NCBI GenBank assembly: GCA_011947345.1
Contig: JAAVTG010000711.1
Coordinates: forward strand, 62,001 to 126,000
DNA length: 64,000 nt
Direction: 5' to 3'
From: Phytophthora quininea
Lineage: Eukaryota > Oomycota > Peronosporomycetes > Peronosporales > Peronosporaceae
Part shown: positions 40,971 through 52,829 of the stretch, piece by piece
Layout of the letters: the number at the start of each line of letters is the position of its first letter
Position numbering within the stretch: position 1 is the stretch's first letter
Made by a program: the position numbers and the translations under genes
Notes under the pieces: generated by a model
What the model was told of the DNA's origin: nothing
Databases searched by the model: none
The model's input: the letters and a program-made list of their open reading frames with translations, nothing else

Positions 40971-42514
40971 TACCAGGTCAAGGGAAGACTCGCTAAATTT
41001 TCATACTTGCAGTCCCTCAGTGATGTGGAGGAGGGGGCTCTGCTAGGCTGTCCGAAAGATCCTTGGGAATATTCCGAGGAATTCGGATCAGTGTCCCATG
41101 CCTCGATCGGCGGCTGGCCGACCCTGTCGTGCCACAGATATGCCAGGCCCTCGACGCAGCTCTCGTCTCCGTGTTTACTATGGGTCGACGACGGACTCAA
41201 GCGGCGAATACCTTGTATAGAGGTTCGACTGGACCTTGCGGCCAGTGATGTGCAATCGGCTGCTTCCAGAGGGCCTCGTCGTGACCGGATCGTGCGATTC
41301 GTACCGGGAGTGGAGCAAGCGCGGTCAGTCGTGAACTTGCTTTGTCAACCCCAGCGGACCAAGCTACAAGAAGAGAACCAAGAACGAGAAGAATCTAGCG
41401 AGAAGAGCTCTTTAAGAGAAAGATCGTATTTTACTGTTAGCTTGCTGCTTAAGACTCGATCGGCATTCTACGCTACAGGCTCTCCTTCGCTTTCTCCGGC
41501 CTGGCTTTTGGGTTTTAATAACAACTCCTGCCAACATCGTTCGTCACGTGAAGATTGTCTGTGTCCCAGCCTCGAAGCACGGTGTAACTATAATCGTAGT
41601 TGTGCTCAAAAGCAGATAGCCGTATCTAGTTCCTGTCGGGTATGAATTTGTTGATGCCGCGGAAGGAAAGGTGCTACATCCTATGGATCTAGAACGTGAA
41701 ATTTGATGCTGCTTTTTCGCTGTCGCGAAGATGTTGCTATCGAGCTTGCTTCCATGAGGCGGTCGTCGTACCTGGCTTTGGTTGCCGAGGTGCACCAATT
41801 CATTCCTGACAACGAACTTATTAAGACAAAAGCGTTGAATCACTCGAACTAGATCATGTGGACCCCGAACAAAGTTCAGTACTGATGAGTTTACTTTCAC
41901 TGACCTCCGTGAACTCACTTTCCGATGTTAAGTATTACGTTGGACTTCGGAATTCAAAGTTCGTGTCTTGTATTGTGCAACAAGCAGAATGAGAAAACTA
42001 AAAGATCAGCTCAATCCGGAAACGGAGATTTTGTCAAGAACGGGATCTTCAACAGGTGGTTGAGATAAGATTGTCCGTCAGCAGCTATCATTGCGAGTAG
42101 CAACGAGAGGGCTCCCGAGCTCCTAGAGAGCCCCAACTTGCAGCACGACGACCGGTTCTGAGAACATTACATTAAGAGCGACTGATGCCTGCTGGGTTGA
42201 ACTTGGTGAATTAGCCTCTGCATACCCTCAACCGGTGAAGCTCCAATTCGAGGCGTCGAGGCGTATATCGTGAGAGCCTCCTCGTACGAGTCACTGCGTA
42301 ATCGGGGTCTCCTCGCTGGCTCTAATTCGGCCCGGTACTGTGCCAGATTTGCTGCCGTGCTTGCCAGACTCGAATCGACGCGTGGTACGAGAACTCGTTC
42401 AGCTGAGTATCTCGCTCCGGGTTGAAAGCGACGAATGTTAATGAGCGACCTCAAAGCACTCGACGTCGAGAACTTGCGGTGGTGAAGCCAAGATTCCTTA
42501 TTGAGGCGTTGTTA
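40971..42514 (+). pseudogene. DPWEYS-family copy 7, part 2 (middle and most of the C-terminal module)
   Basis: After the Helitron the family sequence resumes with GALLGCPKDPWEYSEEF (41033-41083). Further blocks in changing frames are PQICQALDAALVSVFTM, GYEFVDAAEGKV, FSLSRRCCYRACFHEAVVVPGFG (compare KLSHDIRCRA..VVPGYGIC), LELDHVDPEQSSVLMSLLSL, LGELASAYPQPVKL, SYESLRNRGL and AVVKPRFLIEALL, where a LINE is inserted at 42514/42515. About 35 codons expected between part 1 and part 2 are missing. Numerous frameshifts and stops show long decay. Confidence 0.7.
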
Positions 42515-43390
42515 CCTCCTTCGAGTTTTGGAACGACAAGGATTTGGGCCTCGGTTTTGGCGTGGATACGTCTGTTGTACAACGACTCGAAGTGTTCATT
42601 AATGATCAACGGATGGGCGCAGGACTCGCTGACACCAACTCGAGGAGTGAAACAGGGAGATCCATTGTCTCCGTATTTGTTTGCTCTCTCGTTGGAACCA
42701 CTAGGAAATTTGTTACGCGCTCAAAGAGATTTAGGTGTCCTGGTGGGACAAACATTACGAGTCCCAGTGGGGTTCTTTGCTGACGACACTGTGCTATTCT
42801 CAAAAGGAAAGAGGGAGCTAGAAGAGCAGCTTCAAATTGTTGATGACTATTGTGGAGGATCTGGAGCTCGGCTGAACCATAACAAAAGTGTGCTAATGAG
42901 TCTCAACAGTAAACGTTCTGCTCCGCGAGTGTCACCGCTAAAATCACTGAAGCGCGGCGAAACCGTGCGATATCTTGGCATTCCGTTCGGCAATGGTGAT
43001 ACTTCAACATTGGTGGCGAATCAACTCGACAAAAAATTGATTAAGCGGCTCCAACTTTGGAAAGGCCGAGCGAGAACCCTAATCGGCCGAAGGTTGATCG
43101 CCCAAGCAGAGATTTTGTCATTGCTGTGGTATTTCACAGCTTCTGTGACGATTCCGACCCGGTTCATCAAACGCTGGCAAGGCATTGTGAATCGGTACGT
43201 GTTATACAACCGCGTAAGCACTGGGAAATCTGGGATAAGTATCGTTCAAAAGGACTGGCTGTGAGGCCACGCGAAGCAGACGGCATCGGGGTTCCTGATG
43301 TAGCTACTGTTATTCGTCGCCAACACTTTCAACTTCTCCAGAAATTCGTATTAGCGATTACTACACACCCAGACGAAGATGACAACGTAT
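42515..43390 (+). pseudogene. LINE reverse transcriptase, N-terminally truncated
   Basis: One frame to the stop at 43264 covers RT motifs from the palm to the thumb, including the catalytic FADD near 42780 and RYLGIPFG. A frameshift near 43262 continues into VRPREADGIGVPDVATVIRRQHFQLLQKF up to the Gypsy insertion point. The endonuclease and the first RT motifs are missing. Confidence 0.8.
43387..43390. repeat. Target-site duplication of the Gypsy element (left copy)
   Basis: GTAT here and at 53709-53712 flank the LTR retrotransposon. Confidence 0.8.
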
Positions 43391-44269
43391 TGTGATGAAC
43401 TCGTGGTTGACCTCCGTTCCTGAGGTAGCCGCGCTCAAGTGCTGTCCTGCTTTCCGACGGGTTCAGCTGCTTGGTTCAACTTACTGTAACAATAAATGGC
43501 CGACAAGGAGTCAACTTGGCTCCTTGCGCCGGTGTTGCCACCTACTTTGTATTTACTGTTTCTGTATCTTCAACTTGCTACTTCCAAGCGTCACAGCCAC
43601 TGCTGTTCGGCCTGTACTGATGCCCTCTGTCGCCGTCACTACGGCTGTCGTAAACTGTTTCTGTTTCTGCTCTCGTGTCGCTGCGATGGCCACTTGGTCG
43701 ACGTCTGCTTGTCACTGCTGCTGTAGCTCCAAGCGTCAATTGCGCGGCACTTGCTCCCGTCGACGCCAGTTGTCAAGTGCTCTCGTCTGTAGTGGCCCCT
43801 AGCGCGCGACACTTGCTCCCGTCGACGCCAGTTGTCAAGTGCTCTCGTCTGTAGTGGCCCCTAGCGCGCGACACTTGCTCCCGTCGACGCCAGTTGTCAA
43901 GTGTGCCGTCGATCTGCTGCCCTTGGCTCCTTCGTCGAGCGGTCGCTGCTGCTCCCATTCAGCAACCAGCCGTGCTCCTGTCACTCTCGACCGTCCATTC
44001 GCGATCTTGGCGGCCAGTTCCTCGCCATCCGCCGCCAGATCCAACACTGCTGCGGGCTCGCGGCTTTTCGCCGGCCGGATCCTGTTGCGAGCAGCCAGCT
44101 CGTCCCAGTGCCCGTCGCAGCCGTCCGTTGTCGTCGATCTGTCGACCGAAGCCCCGCGACCCGCCGTCCTGCCTTCACCACCCATTCCACGGCGTACCGA
44201 TCCGCTCGATCTTCGGTGCCACCGGTCTCGATTCGCGTCACGGCCGTTGTTATCGTACACTTTGTCACA
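43391..44269 (-). repeat. Gypsy 3' LTR (879 bp)
   Basis: Direct copy of 52830-53708. It contains a 62 bp tandem repeat. Long ORFs are open on both strands here but reflect base composition; none resembles a known protein. Confidence 0.95.
43748..43903. repeat. 62 bp tandem repeat within the LTR, about 2.5 copies
   Basis: Unit starts CACTTGCTCCCGTCGACG at 43748, 43810 and 43872. Each unit has the inverted pair CACTTG/CAAGTG around a GTCGAC centre. The same array is in the other LTR (53187-53342). Confidence 0.9.
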
Positions 44270-46141
44270 CGCCTTCCTCAACACACGGGCTTTCCACAGC
44301 CCGTGCGCACCCAAAGATACGATCGTACTCTCCGACACCGACCCATCTCGTCCTGTACTGTTCCCCGTCAATGTTCCAGTGGTTACCGTCTCGACGCCGC
44401 AGTCCATACTCAAGGACGTATTGCCCGGCTCGGTTTCGTCGTCGACGCCTTCGCCACTCCACCACCGTGGCGTTCGATTCTCGCCATGCGTCCTCACTCG
44501 CCATTGTGCTTGTGTTTCGACTCGTGCTGCCTCCTGTCGAAGCTGTCCTGAGATCCACTTTCGCTGCTCGGACAGCCGCTCGTGTCGCCTCGACATTCGC
44601 GCCTTCACCGCTCTGATCTTCATCATCTAATTCCTCAATGAGGTCTTCAGCTGCCTGCGCCAAGAGCGTCGTCGGGTAATGATAACTAAGTAGGAATGCC
44701 GTATGGGCTATTATGGTCTCAGCTTCGCCAGTCTGATCTTCTCTTGTTACCAGAAAATTGTCAAACCCGGCCGCCTCTACAATCCTGGCTGGGCCCATCC
44801 ACTGATAGACGAATTTAGTAGCTTTTGGTCCTCTCGGCGGGTTGAAAACCCATACGCGGTCGCCCGGTTTGAATGTACGCCGTTGTCGCGCGATTTTGTC
44901 GTAGTACTTGGCTTGTCGGCGCTGTTCCTTTTGTCGAGCCCGTTCAGCGCACTCTCTTGCTTTTGTCAGCGTCGATGTCAACTGTTCCTGATACTCCATC
45001 AGGTCTCCAGCTTCTTTCACTGCCGTACGTCTCAACAGCTCATTTGGTGCACGTAAGGATCTACCCAACATCAGCTCGTTTGGCGACAGAGCTACGGTCA
45101 TATGGCGTGCCGAGTTGTAGGCATAAACAGCAAACTTGACAAATAAGTTCCAGTCGTTCTGTTGTTCCTCCGCCATCAGTGTTGCGACACAATCCTTCCA
45201 CGTGCGGTGGAACCGCTCCACAAGCCCTATCATTTGCGGCCGATATGGGACCGGGTTTACTTGTCGAGACTGCAACAACTCTACCAACAACTCGATGACT
45301 CGACCTGCCATCTCCGGAGCTCCGTCCGTCAACAATTCTCGAAATACACCAAATTTTAACACAATCTCCTCAATGATGAACTTTGCCACGTTTTCGGCGG
45401 TGTGCTGAATCACGCAGGTCGCTACCGCATAGCGCGTGACGTACTCCACGGCCGCCAAAACGTACCGCTGCCCACCGTCCGCAACTGGAAAGGTCCAGCG
45501 ACGTCGAGAGCCCAGCGATCCCCGACATCACCACCACCGATGCTTCTCAGCGGCGGTATCACTTGCCTTGGACGTGCCTTCCGACTGCCACACTCAGGAC
45601 ATCCTCGAACCCATTGTAACACCGCATCTCGGAGTCTGGGCCACCAGTAAAGCCGTGTCACTCGGCTATACGTATGCGGCCCTCGGAGGTGTCCTGCCCA
45701 CACAGACCCATGCATTTCTTTAAACACCACCGCCCACAACGTTGGAGGTAGCAACACTCGTCGTCCGTGTGACGTATGGATCACCACCAACCCGTACTTC
45801 GTCTCCACCTTCATCTCACGATGCCGTCCGGCCTTCAGTAATTGCTGCACTAGTCGACTTTTCCGTTGCGCCGTCACAATATCGTCATCCGTTACTTGCA
45901 GCGTTAGTTCAGGTACTGGCGTGGATTCTTCGTCTTCGGAACTGATGCTGCCACCGTCGACTGCTCCTGTTGTCGACACTGCTGTGCGATTCTTGGTCGT
46001 ATCGTCCATTGCTGCTGCCGTTGGTGCCACATTTGACCGTCCGGCTCCTTTGTTTTGTCGATCCGTCCGCGGTCGCTCTTGATGGGGACCGTCAATGGTT
46101 GACAGCGCAGATTTTTTATTGGCAGCGATATCGTCTTCCAC
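44265..46141 (-). CDS. Gypsy integrase region, frameshifted
   Basis: The first part (46141-45422) has the zinc-binding HHCC region (EMHGSVWAGHLRGPHTYSRV, CPECGSRKARP) and RWALDVAGPF with the first catalytic Asp. In another frame (45458-44265) come ELLTDGAPEMAG (second Asp), RPQMIGLVERFHRTWKD (Glu), NELMLGRSLRAP and a C-terminal FKPGDRVWVFNPP with KFVYQWMGPARIVE, typical of the Gypsy integrase tail. The long Arg-rich end is unusual. The frame changes near 45450. Confidence 0.85.
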
Positions 46142-47330
46142 ACGCCGTCTTCTCCGATCACTCGCATGGTCCTTTTCGGCCCCGGGGTTGCTGCTACCGA
46201 CGTCGCATTTTCGGTTGTCGATGTGGTGTCGACCGTGGGTTTTTGTCGTTGGTTTCGGCTTTGCTGGTCATTGTTGTCCACCACCTCTGAGGTCGCTGTC
46301 TTCTGTCTGTCACTGCGAGCCCACCATTCCTGCGGCCGTCGTCGTGTAGCACCACCTCCGTCTCGTGTCCATGTTGTTCGCTGCCGCCTATGCTCATCGC
46401 CCGACGTCAAAGCGGCCCTCACGGGTTGCTCAGTACTTCCACCGTCTACGCCCTGTACAGTGGGCGACCGTGTCTTCTCACTTGGCGCCGTCTCATCAAC
46501 ACTCGTCCGTTGCCGTGGAGGCGTCCCGTATTGGCCGTCTGCCGTCTTCACTATCACGTTCGTTCGCCCACCGGCATGCTGAGGCCTTGGTGGTAGGTCT
46601 TCGCCAGCGCTACTCGAATCCGATCTCAGCCTCACGCCATCGTGGCACCGTAGTCCGTCGTCTTCACCCGTTTCCGCGACTGTGCTTGTCACCGTGGCCG
46701 GCGCTGCGGCTACTTGGCGGCGTCCGTGACTGCTGTCATCCCCATACGCTGCCGTAATAGTCGTGTTTGAGGGCGTTGGTGTCGCCGCCCTTCGGCGTTG
46801 CCGTTTGGCCGTGTCATCCGTCGTTGTGTCCATCCGTCGTCGTTTCGCCGTCACTTCCGCCGACGGCTTGGCAGCCGTCTTCGCCGCGCTATCAGCGATT
46901 TCTCCCGCCTTTGTCACAGCTGCTTCTCGTCTTCGGGCTTCGGCCCTCGTCACTGGTCGACTTTCGTTTCGCGCGCTCTCTTCCCGAGTGGAGTGACGGT
47001 CTGGTGGTGTCATTGCACCGCTCGTCGTCCTCATCGGCCTTACTGCCATCGTCTTAGCTACAAGAGGTTCGTCTTTACTAGCTGTTGTCGACCTCCTGTT
47101 CTTGTCGTCCGGCACCATCGTCCTCGCCGTCGTCATTATTTCCGAGTCTGCGTCTACTATCGTGTTGCTCTCGCCGGCTGTCATTGCTCCAGTGGCTTCA
47201 GCTGTCGTATTTCCCGCTTTCTTGTCGGCACTCGTCGTCAGTGGTCTCCTCACTGCAGTTTCCTCAACCGGATCTCGTCCTGACTTCTGTTGGCGTCCCA
47301 CCGCCATTAGTAGTGCTGCTGGCGCCCGAG
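46142..47330 (-). other. Low-complexity spacer between RNase H and integrase
   Basis: About 400 codons rich in Thr, Ala, Arg, Asp and Ser join the RNase H end (VVADALSRAP, near 47330) to the integrase. No domain was recognised. The frame is open throughout, so it is likely translated, yet most Gypsy polyproteins have only a short linker here. Confidence 0.6.
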
Positions 47331-50300
47331 AGAGCGCATCGGCAACCACATTGGTACGTCCCGGTCCGTAGGTGATCTCAAACTCGTATTCCTGTAACGT
47401 CAATGACCATCTATGCAGTCGACCTGTTAGATTGGCGCTGGTCATTAGCCACTTCAAGGCTGCGTGGTCGGTCACAATGGTGAAGTGTCGGCCGTACAAG
47501 TAGGGCCGAAAGAGCTTGACGGCCCACACCACCGCCATACATTCCAGTTCCGTGATGGAATACTTCGACTCTGATCGACTATTAACTTTGCTGGCGAATG
47601 CAACCGGCTGCCACCCGTTTCCCTGGTCCTGCATCAAGCAAGCTCCAAGCCCAATAGTACTAGCGTCTGTTACCACTCGAAATGGCACTGCGAAGTCCGG
47701 GTAGATCAATAGGGGCTTCGTTGTCAGAGCCTGTTTCAGCCGCGCGAATGCATCTTCCTGCTCGTTGCCCCATACCCATGGTGTATCTTTCCTCAACAAT
47801 CTCGTCAATGGCGCTGCAGTGACACCAAAGCCTTTGATGAACTTCCGATAGTAGCCTGCTAAGTGAACAAAGCTTTTGACCTCTTTAGGATTCGTTGGTT
47901 GCTTGAACTCGGTTACCGCGCTGATCAATCTTTCTACCGGCCGTATACCTTCACTACTGAGTTGATGGCCCAGATATTCCATTGATTTTGCCGCAAAATG
48001 ACACTTCTTCAGTTTCAAAGTTAATCCGGCCGTCGACAAACGCTCGAGTACCGTCGCCACTTCCAGTATGTGCTTCCCAATGCCTCCCTTGGTGAAGATT
48101 ACAATGTCATCTAAATACACCAGACACGTCAGCCAGGTGAGACCCCGTAGCACACCGTTCATCATCCGTTGAAAAGTCGAGGGTGCATTCATTAGTCCAA
48201 ACGGCATTCGCAAGAACCGATACAGTCCCATCTTTGACGTGAAGGCCGTTTTGTCCCGGTCCTGCTCAGCGACCCGTATCTGCCAATATCCAGCTTTCAA
48301 ATCGAGTGTCGTAAAGAGTAGTGCGCCTCCCAGCGCGTCTAATGTTTCATCGATACGAGGCAGGGGATACACATCTTTTTCGTGATATTGTTAAGAGCTC
48401 GATAGTCCACATAAAAGCGCACTTCTCCATCTTTTTCTTCACGAGCACCACCGGGAATCCCCATGCACCATGACCTTCCTCGATCACTCCCGCGGCCAGC
48501 ATTTTTCGTATATTCTCCTCCACAATAGCGTCTTCCGTTTGCGCGTGCCGGCGTCGTTTAATCATCAATGGGGCGGCATTTCCAGTGTCAATGTGGTGTT
48601 CCACCTCAAGCGTTGTGGCTGGTGGGCAGTCCCCGCTGGATTTCGTCACTTCTCGGTATGCCCGCAGTAGTTTCAACACCAACTGTCTTGTTTTATCATC
48701 TTCCGCGTCGATGTGTACCTCATCTTCATTCTCCAGCGGTGTCTCGCACTCTCCAAGCTCCTCCAACCATTCCCCCAACCGTGTTAAATCTAATTCCCCA
48801 TTCGTTTCTAACACCTCCATGTCCTTGGTCACTGGGATCCACGTACCCAACGCCTTCTTTGAGGGCAACTTCACTTTTCCCCCACCGATGTTGATACCTG
48901 GGATCACTGCTTTGCCGTTGCGCGCCGTCGTCACCGTAGTCGCCAGCATTACCGAGCTGCAGTTGGCTGCGGAAACAAACACACCAACCTCGCCGTCTGG
49001 TGCCGCCACCGCCACTTCTATTGGCATCACTGTGCGCCGTCGAAATCGCGACCGTGCCGCCAACCGAACTGGTGCTATCTTCTGTTTGCTGCCGTGGGCG
49101 TCCGTGCGAAAAGGGATCACTACTGCGTGCTGCTGGTCGTCGTACCGCACTTCATTTGTAGCAAAATCCATCACCGCATGGTGCTGATTCATGAAATCGA
49201 CCCCAATCAAGAACTCCTCATCACACCCGTCGACCACGCACGCTTTGATTGTCACTGTCTGTCCGTACGAGTTCACCAACTCGAATGTCCATACGCCGAG
49301 AACATCCAATAGAAACCCACCAATACCTTCCACAAAATTTACTGGTGACTTCTCTCTAGAGCGCTCGCCCCGCGTCATCCAAGCAGTCCCAGCTACTGAG
49401 TATCTCGCGCAGCTATCCAACTTAACCGGATAATATTCGCCATCCACCATCATCGTGGCCGTCGGCAGCCCATCTTCTGCCTCTACCATTGGTCGCCGAT
49501 TACCCGTCAATTCTGCGCCACTATCTGTCGTTGACTGCCGTAACAAACTCACTCGAGCCTTCCTGCGTCTCTGCTGTCCTGTTGTCGTGGCACCACCTAC
49601 TCGTCGTTCCGTCATTTCAGCTCGGGCTTGCTCTGCCTCCCGGTGACGTCGTTCCTGCTGCTCAGCGTTAAGTCGGGCCACCACCATCTCCACGTCGTCG
49701 TCTACTTTCGCCACGGCCATCGCCTCATGTTTGGCTGCCGCTTTCTTCACACGAAGGTTCTTCGCTTCCCTGCGTTGCGTTTTCACCGCCAATCGCACCT
49801 TAGCAATACTACCGATCTCGGTTATCGTCTCATCTGTCAGTTCTTCTCCAAGCCGAAGTTCACCACCGTCACTGTATCCTCCTTCCTGGCTGACCTCACC
49901 TCTGTTTGTACTGTCCCGAGTATCGACATCCGTACTCACAACGCGTGACTCGCCTTCCTCAGTTTTCGACTCTTGGTTGGTGGCGTTGCAATTTCCGTCA
50001 CACGCGCCGTCTCCTCCCCGAAGTCGTTGTCTGACACCTTCGCCGTCGACACCACGAATTCCAACATCGTTGTTCCCGTGGTTGCTGTCTTTACCACTGG
50101 CGGCGGCCTCCGTTCCATTGTTGCCGTCTCCACTAACAGGGGCACCACCATCCATGCCGGCAGTGTTTATCGTCCATTCATTTGTATCACCGTCAAGCTC
50201 GGCACTGTCGACGTCGTCAGCTCGATCCTTGCTACCGTTGACAGCACCGTCAACATCTCCACCACCAGTGTCACCATGAACACCACTGATTCTCCGCACG

Positions 50301-50590
50301 CCTTCCTCACTTTGGGGACCATGGTCGCCAGCACCACTGTCGTCGTTGCCGTTCCGCACGGGTGGTCGTGTCATGGAGGTAGTACTGTACTCACATCTTG
50401 CGATCGCGATGTCGGGTCGCTCTGTCGCAGCGCATCGAGCCGCTCGGTCAATATCTCGTCCTGTCATTTCATCGTCCACCGCCGAACCCACAGCCATTCG
50501 TACCAATGACACCCGATCTTGACCTTCATTCCGTTCGTTTATCGTATCGGCGCTGGTGGCTACCGACGCCATCGCGGCTGTGGTGATCAC
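47331..50590 (-). CDS. Gypsy protease, reverse transcriptase and RNase H
   Basis: The N-terminal third (50590 to about 49600) is low-complexity Asp/Gly/Asn-rich. The protease-like part has VKLDSCARYSVAG (the usual LDSGA with Cys in place of Gly) and LIGVDFMNQH. The RT follows: VEHHIDTGNAAPL, AAGVIEEGHGAWGFPVVLVKKK, then VYPLPRIDETLDAL, FTTLDLKAGYWQI, FLRMPFGLMNAPSTFQ, LVYLDDIVIF. RNase H has FRVVTDASTIGLGACL and TDHAALKWL. Two frame changes occur at A5 runs (complement of 48376-48380 and 48432-48436) and one added base in each restores the frame. The start at 50590 is not ATG; the frame follows gag directly. Confidence 0.85.
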
Positions 50591-50664
50591 TGGTCGACCA
50601 ACCCTTCCAACTGCCGTCGTCTCTTCTTGGGGATCTTGGCGAAATCGCGGACGCCGTATACCCC

Positions 50665-52746
50665 TTACTGCGCCCGCTCCTCGTTTCCCGCAACTCTCTT
50701 CAATTCGGCCCGTTTAGCGAGGTAAGCATCGTTCCTTGCTTTGGCCTCGGGGTCGTGACATTTATCTGCAAAGTGTCCAAACTGACCGCACGCGTAGCAG
50801 TTCTGACCGCCGTACTTCGACAATCTTGGACCCATTGGAACCACCGGCGCTGGCTGCTCTTTCACGACCTCCGGCGACGGGTTCTGCTGTCCGCTGCCCA
50901 CCACCTTTCGCACTGCAGCTTTCTGTCGTTTCGTCCGTGGTGGATAGTCGTCGATATCTGACTCCTCGTCTTCATCGGTGTCATCCAATCGCCGTATTCG
51001 TTTTGATTTTCCATTACGTCGGCGTGGAGGTCCCTCATGTGCTGGTTCGTCGTCCTCGCTCGACGCCACGATTCTACGTACGCTCAATGCCTTCGCCTTC
51101 TTGTCTGTTTTCTTCGTATGGCGCTTGGCATCAGTTTCCTTCAGTCCCGACTGTTTCTTTGCACGCTTGGCCGACCTTACCCACGCTTGCCCATTCCAGG
51201 TGCGGCCGTCTGGTGCCTCCCAGATGCCGGTGGCGGGGTTGTACACACCGCGAGCATTGGTAAATACTGCTACACCTTCGGGTTGAGCGACTTCTCGCAC
51301 ACTGCCCACTGCATTCTCTGTCAACAGCGTGGCTCTGCCGACCCCTGGTATCAGAACATCGTTACCTGCCACGTCCGTCTGGAATCGGTGTTCTTGTTCT
51401 TGCGGCCAGGCTTGCCCGTTGATCGCCATACCCAGTGCCACGTTCTCGTCTCGATCGTCGATATCTAAGACTCTATCCACAGCCTCTTCCAGTGTTGTCG
51501 GCTCCGGTTGCTGCTGTCGTATCAATGCTCGTACAATCATATCGATGCCGCTGTAAAACTGGGTAAGTAGTATCCGTTCGCTCACGTCATTTCGGCCAGC
51601 TACTTTCCTCAATCCAGCAGCGTAGTCCGCGTACGACTCGCCTTTCCAACGGTTCCGCCCGAAGACTCTTCGCTCTGCCTGAGCCAAATTCATACGGTCC
51701 CCATAACGTCGCAGTAGGGCTTCCTTCAAGTATGTCCAAGTCCGGTCCCGATCGATAAGTCGACGGTTCATCTGTACCCACCAAGTCGCTGCCGTGTTGA
51801 GTAACTTGTTACCCAACGGGTAGTACAATTCCTCGTCCGTCCAGTGGCCTCGTCCAGCTCTCCTGGCGCCCTCCAGTGCGAGATCTACCCGATCAATCCA
51901 AGTCGACACCGACGCTGTTGGCGACGGCGTGTACGTTGGTAGTTCCAAATCTTTCAACGATCGTCGCCGTCGACCAGGTTCCTCACGCCGACCGCGCCTC
52001 TCGTGCCTACGTTCACGGTATCCATGGCGGCGTCGTCCGCGTCGCTGGGGAGCTTCTCCACCCGATCTGCTATCGTCTGAAAGGCCTGCGTCGCTGGAGC
52101 TGTCCGAACTGCTGTCGTCGCCAGGTTCGCCGCCTCCACGACCCCTCGACCGTGCGCCTCGTCGGCTGCCGACTTGACGCGTCGACTCCGTGTGTGGCGC
52201 GTTCGTCCGACGTGCTTCTATGGCTGTAGTCGTGGTGGTGTCCTGTGGCTGCTCTGTTGTCGTGCCCGTGCTTGTTTCTACGGCTGTCGGCGTTGTCGGG
52301 ACTCCTGGTGCTGGTGCTCGCCCTGTTGTAGGTGCCGTCGGTGGCGCTGGTGCCAGTGCTGCAGGCACTGTCGCCACAGGAGTACTTGCCTCCAAGCCAT
52401 CCAGTCGAGCCTCCAGTCGGTTCATTGCGTTCATCATTACCTGCATCATGGCGGCTATCGCCGCTGAATCCATGGCTCCCGTCGAAGAATCACTTACTGT
52501 CGGCGCGCTTCGGGCTGCTGGCCCTGGGCTCGTCGTGGTCTGGCTTCTATCAGCGCTCGTGGGTGCAGTCGCTACTGTGCGGCTCATCCCACCAGTCGTT
52601 GTACCATCCGTTACTGCGGGTGCCACAGATGCCATAGGCGCACTCACAGTCACCGTCGTCGAATCCGTGATTGTTGTTGCCGCGGGCTGCGGACTGACCG
52701 CTGTTCCCAACGGCGTGGTCACCGTTCCTGCCCGAGTCACCGTCAT
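50665..52746 (-). CDS. Gypsy gag with CCHC zinc knuckle
   Basis: The ATG at 52744-52746 gives an unbroken 693-residue frame. A Thr/Ala/Pro-rich start is followed by an Arg-rich stretch, a retrotransposon gag core (TWIDRVDLALEGA, AATWWVQMNRRLID, WTYLKEALLRRYGDRM, YADYAAGLRKVAGR) and a CCHC knuckle (CYACGQFGHFADKC) near the C-terminus. It would form the particle and bind RNA. Confidence 0.9.
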   Translation of the reverse strand: MTVTRAGTVTTPLGTAVSPQPAATTITDSTTVTVSAPMASVAPAVTDGTTTGGMSRTVATAPTSADRSQTTTSPGPAARSAPTVSDSSTGAMDSAAIAAMMQVMMNAMNRLEARLDGLEASTPVATVPAALAPAPPTAPTTGRAPAPGVPTTPTAVETSTGTTTEQPQDTTTTTAIEARRTNAPHTESTRQVGSRRGARSRGRGGGEPGDDSSSDSSSDAGLSDDSRSGGEAPQRRGRRRHGYRERRHERRGRREEPGRRRRSLKDLELPTYTPSPTASVSTWIDRVDLALEGARRAGRGHWTDEELYYPLGNKLLNTAATWWVQMNRRLIDRDRTWTYLKEALLRRYGDRMNLAQAERRVFGRNRWKGESYADYAAGLRKVAGRNDVSERILLTQFYSGIDMIVRALIRQQQPEPTTLEEAVDRVLDIDDRDENVALGMAINGQAWPQEQEHRFQTDVAGNDVLIPGVGRATLLTENAVGSVREVAQPEGVAVFTNARGVYNPATGIWEAPDGRTWNGQAWVRSAKRAKKQSGLKETDAKRHTKKTDKKAKALSVRRIVASSEDDEPAHEGPPRRRNGKSKRIRRLDDTDEDEESDIDDYPPRTKRQKAAVRKVVGSGQQNPSPEVVKEQPAPVVPMGPRLSKYGGQNCYACGQFGHFADKCHDPEAKARNDAYLAKRAELKRVAGNEERAQ

Positions 52747-52811
52747 CTCAGTACTGCTTGTTGTAGTGTAGTAATTCCACCTACTATAGTCAATCGTATT
52801 ACTTCAATATT

Positions 52812-52829
52812 GCCCCTGTATGACCACCA
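52812..52829 (-). promoter_or_regulatory. Gypsy primer-binding site
   Basis: On the minus strand TGGTGGTCATACAGGGGC follows the 5' LTR directly. The TGG start fits pairing with the CCA end of a tRNA; I did not identify which one. Confidence 0.6.

Noticed and set aside
43748..43903. Possible CRISPR-like array
   Set aside because: The units are head-to-tail 62 bp copies with no unique spacers, lie in an LTR, and the genome is eukaryotic.
43839..44630. 263-codon ORFs on both strands of the Gypsy LTR and adjoining region
   Set aside because: They stay open because of base composition (GTC/GAC-rich). Neither resembles a protein, and both cross from the LTR into internal DNA.
46166..52771. Many long plus-strand ORFs inside the Gypsy element
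   Set aside because: They are shadows of gag and pol and of the low-complexity spacers. The minus strand carries all retroelement motifs.
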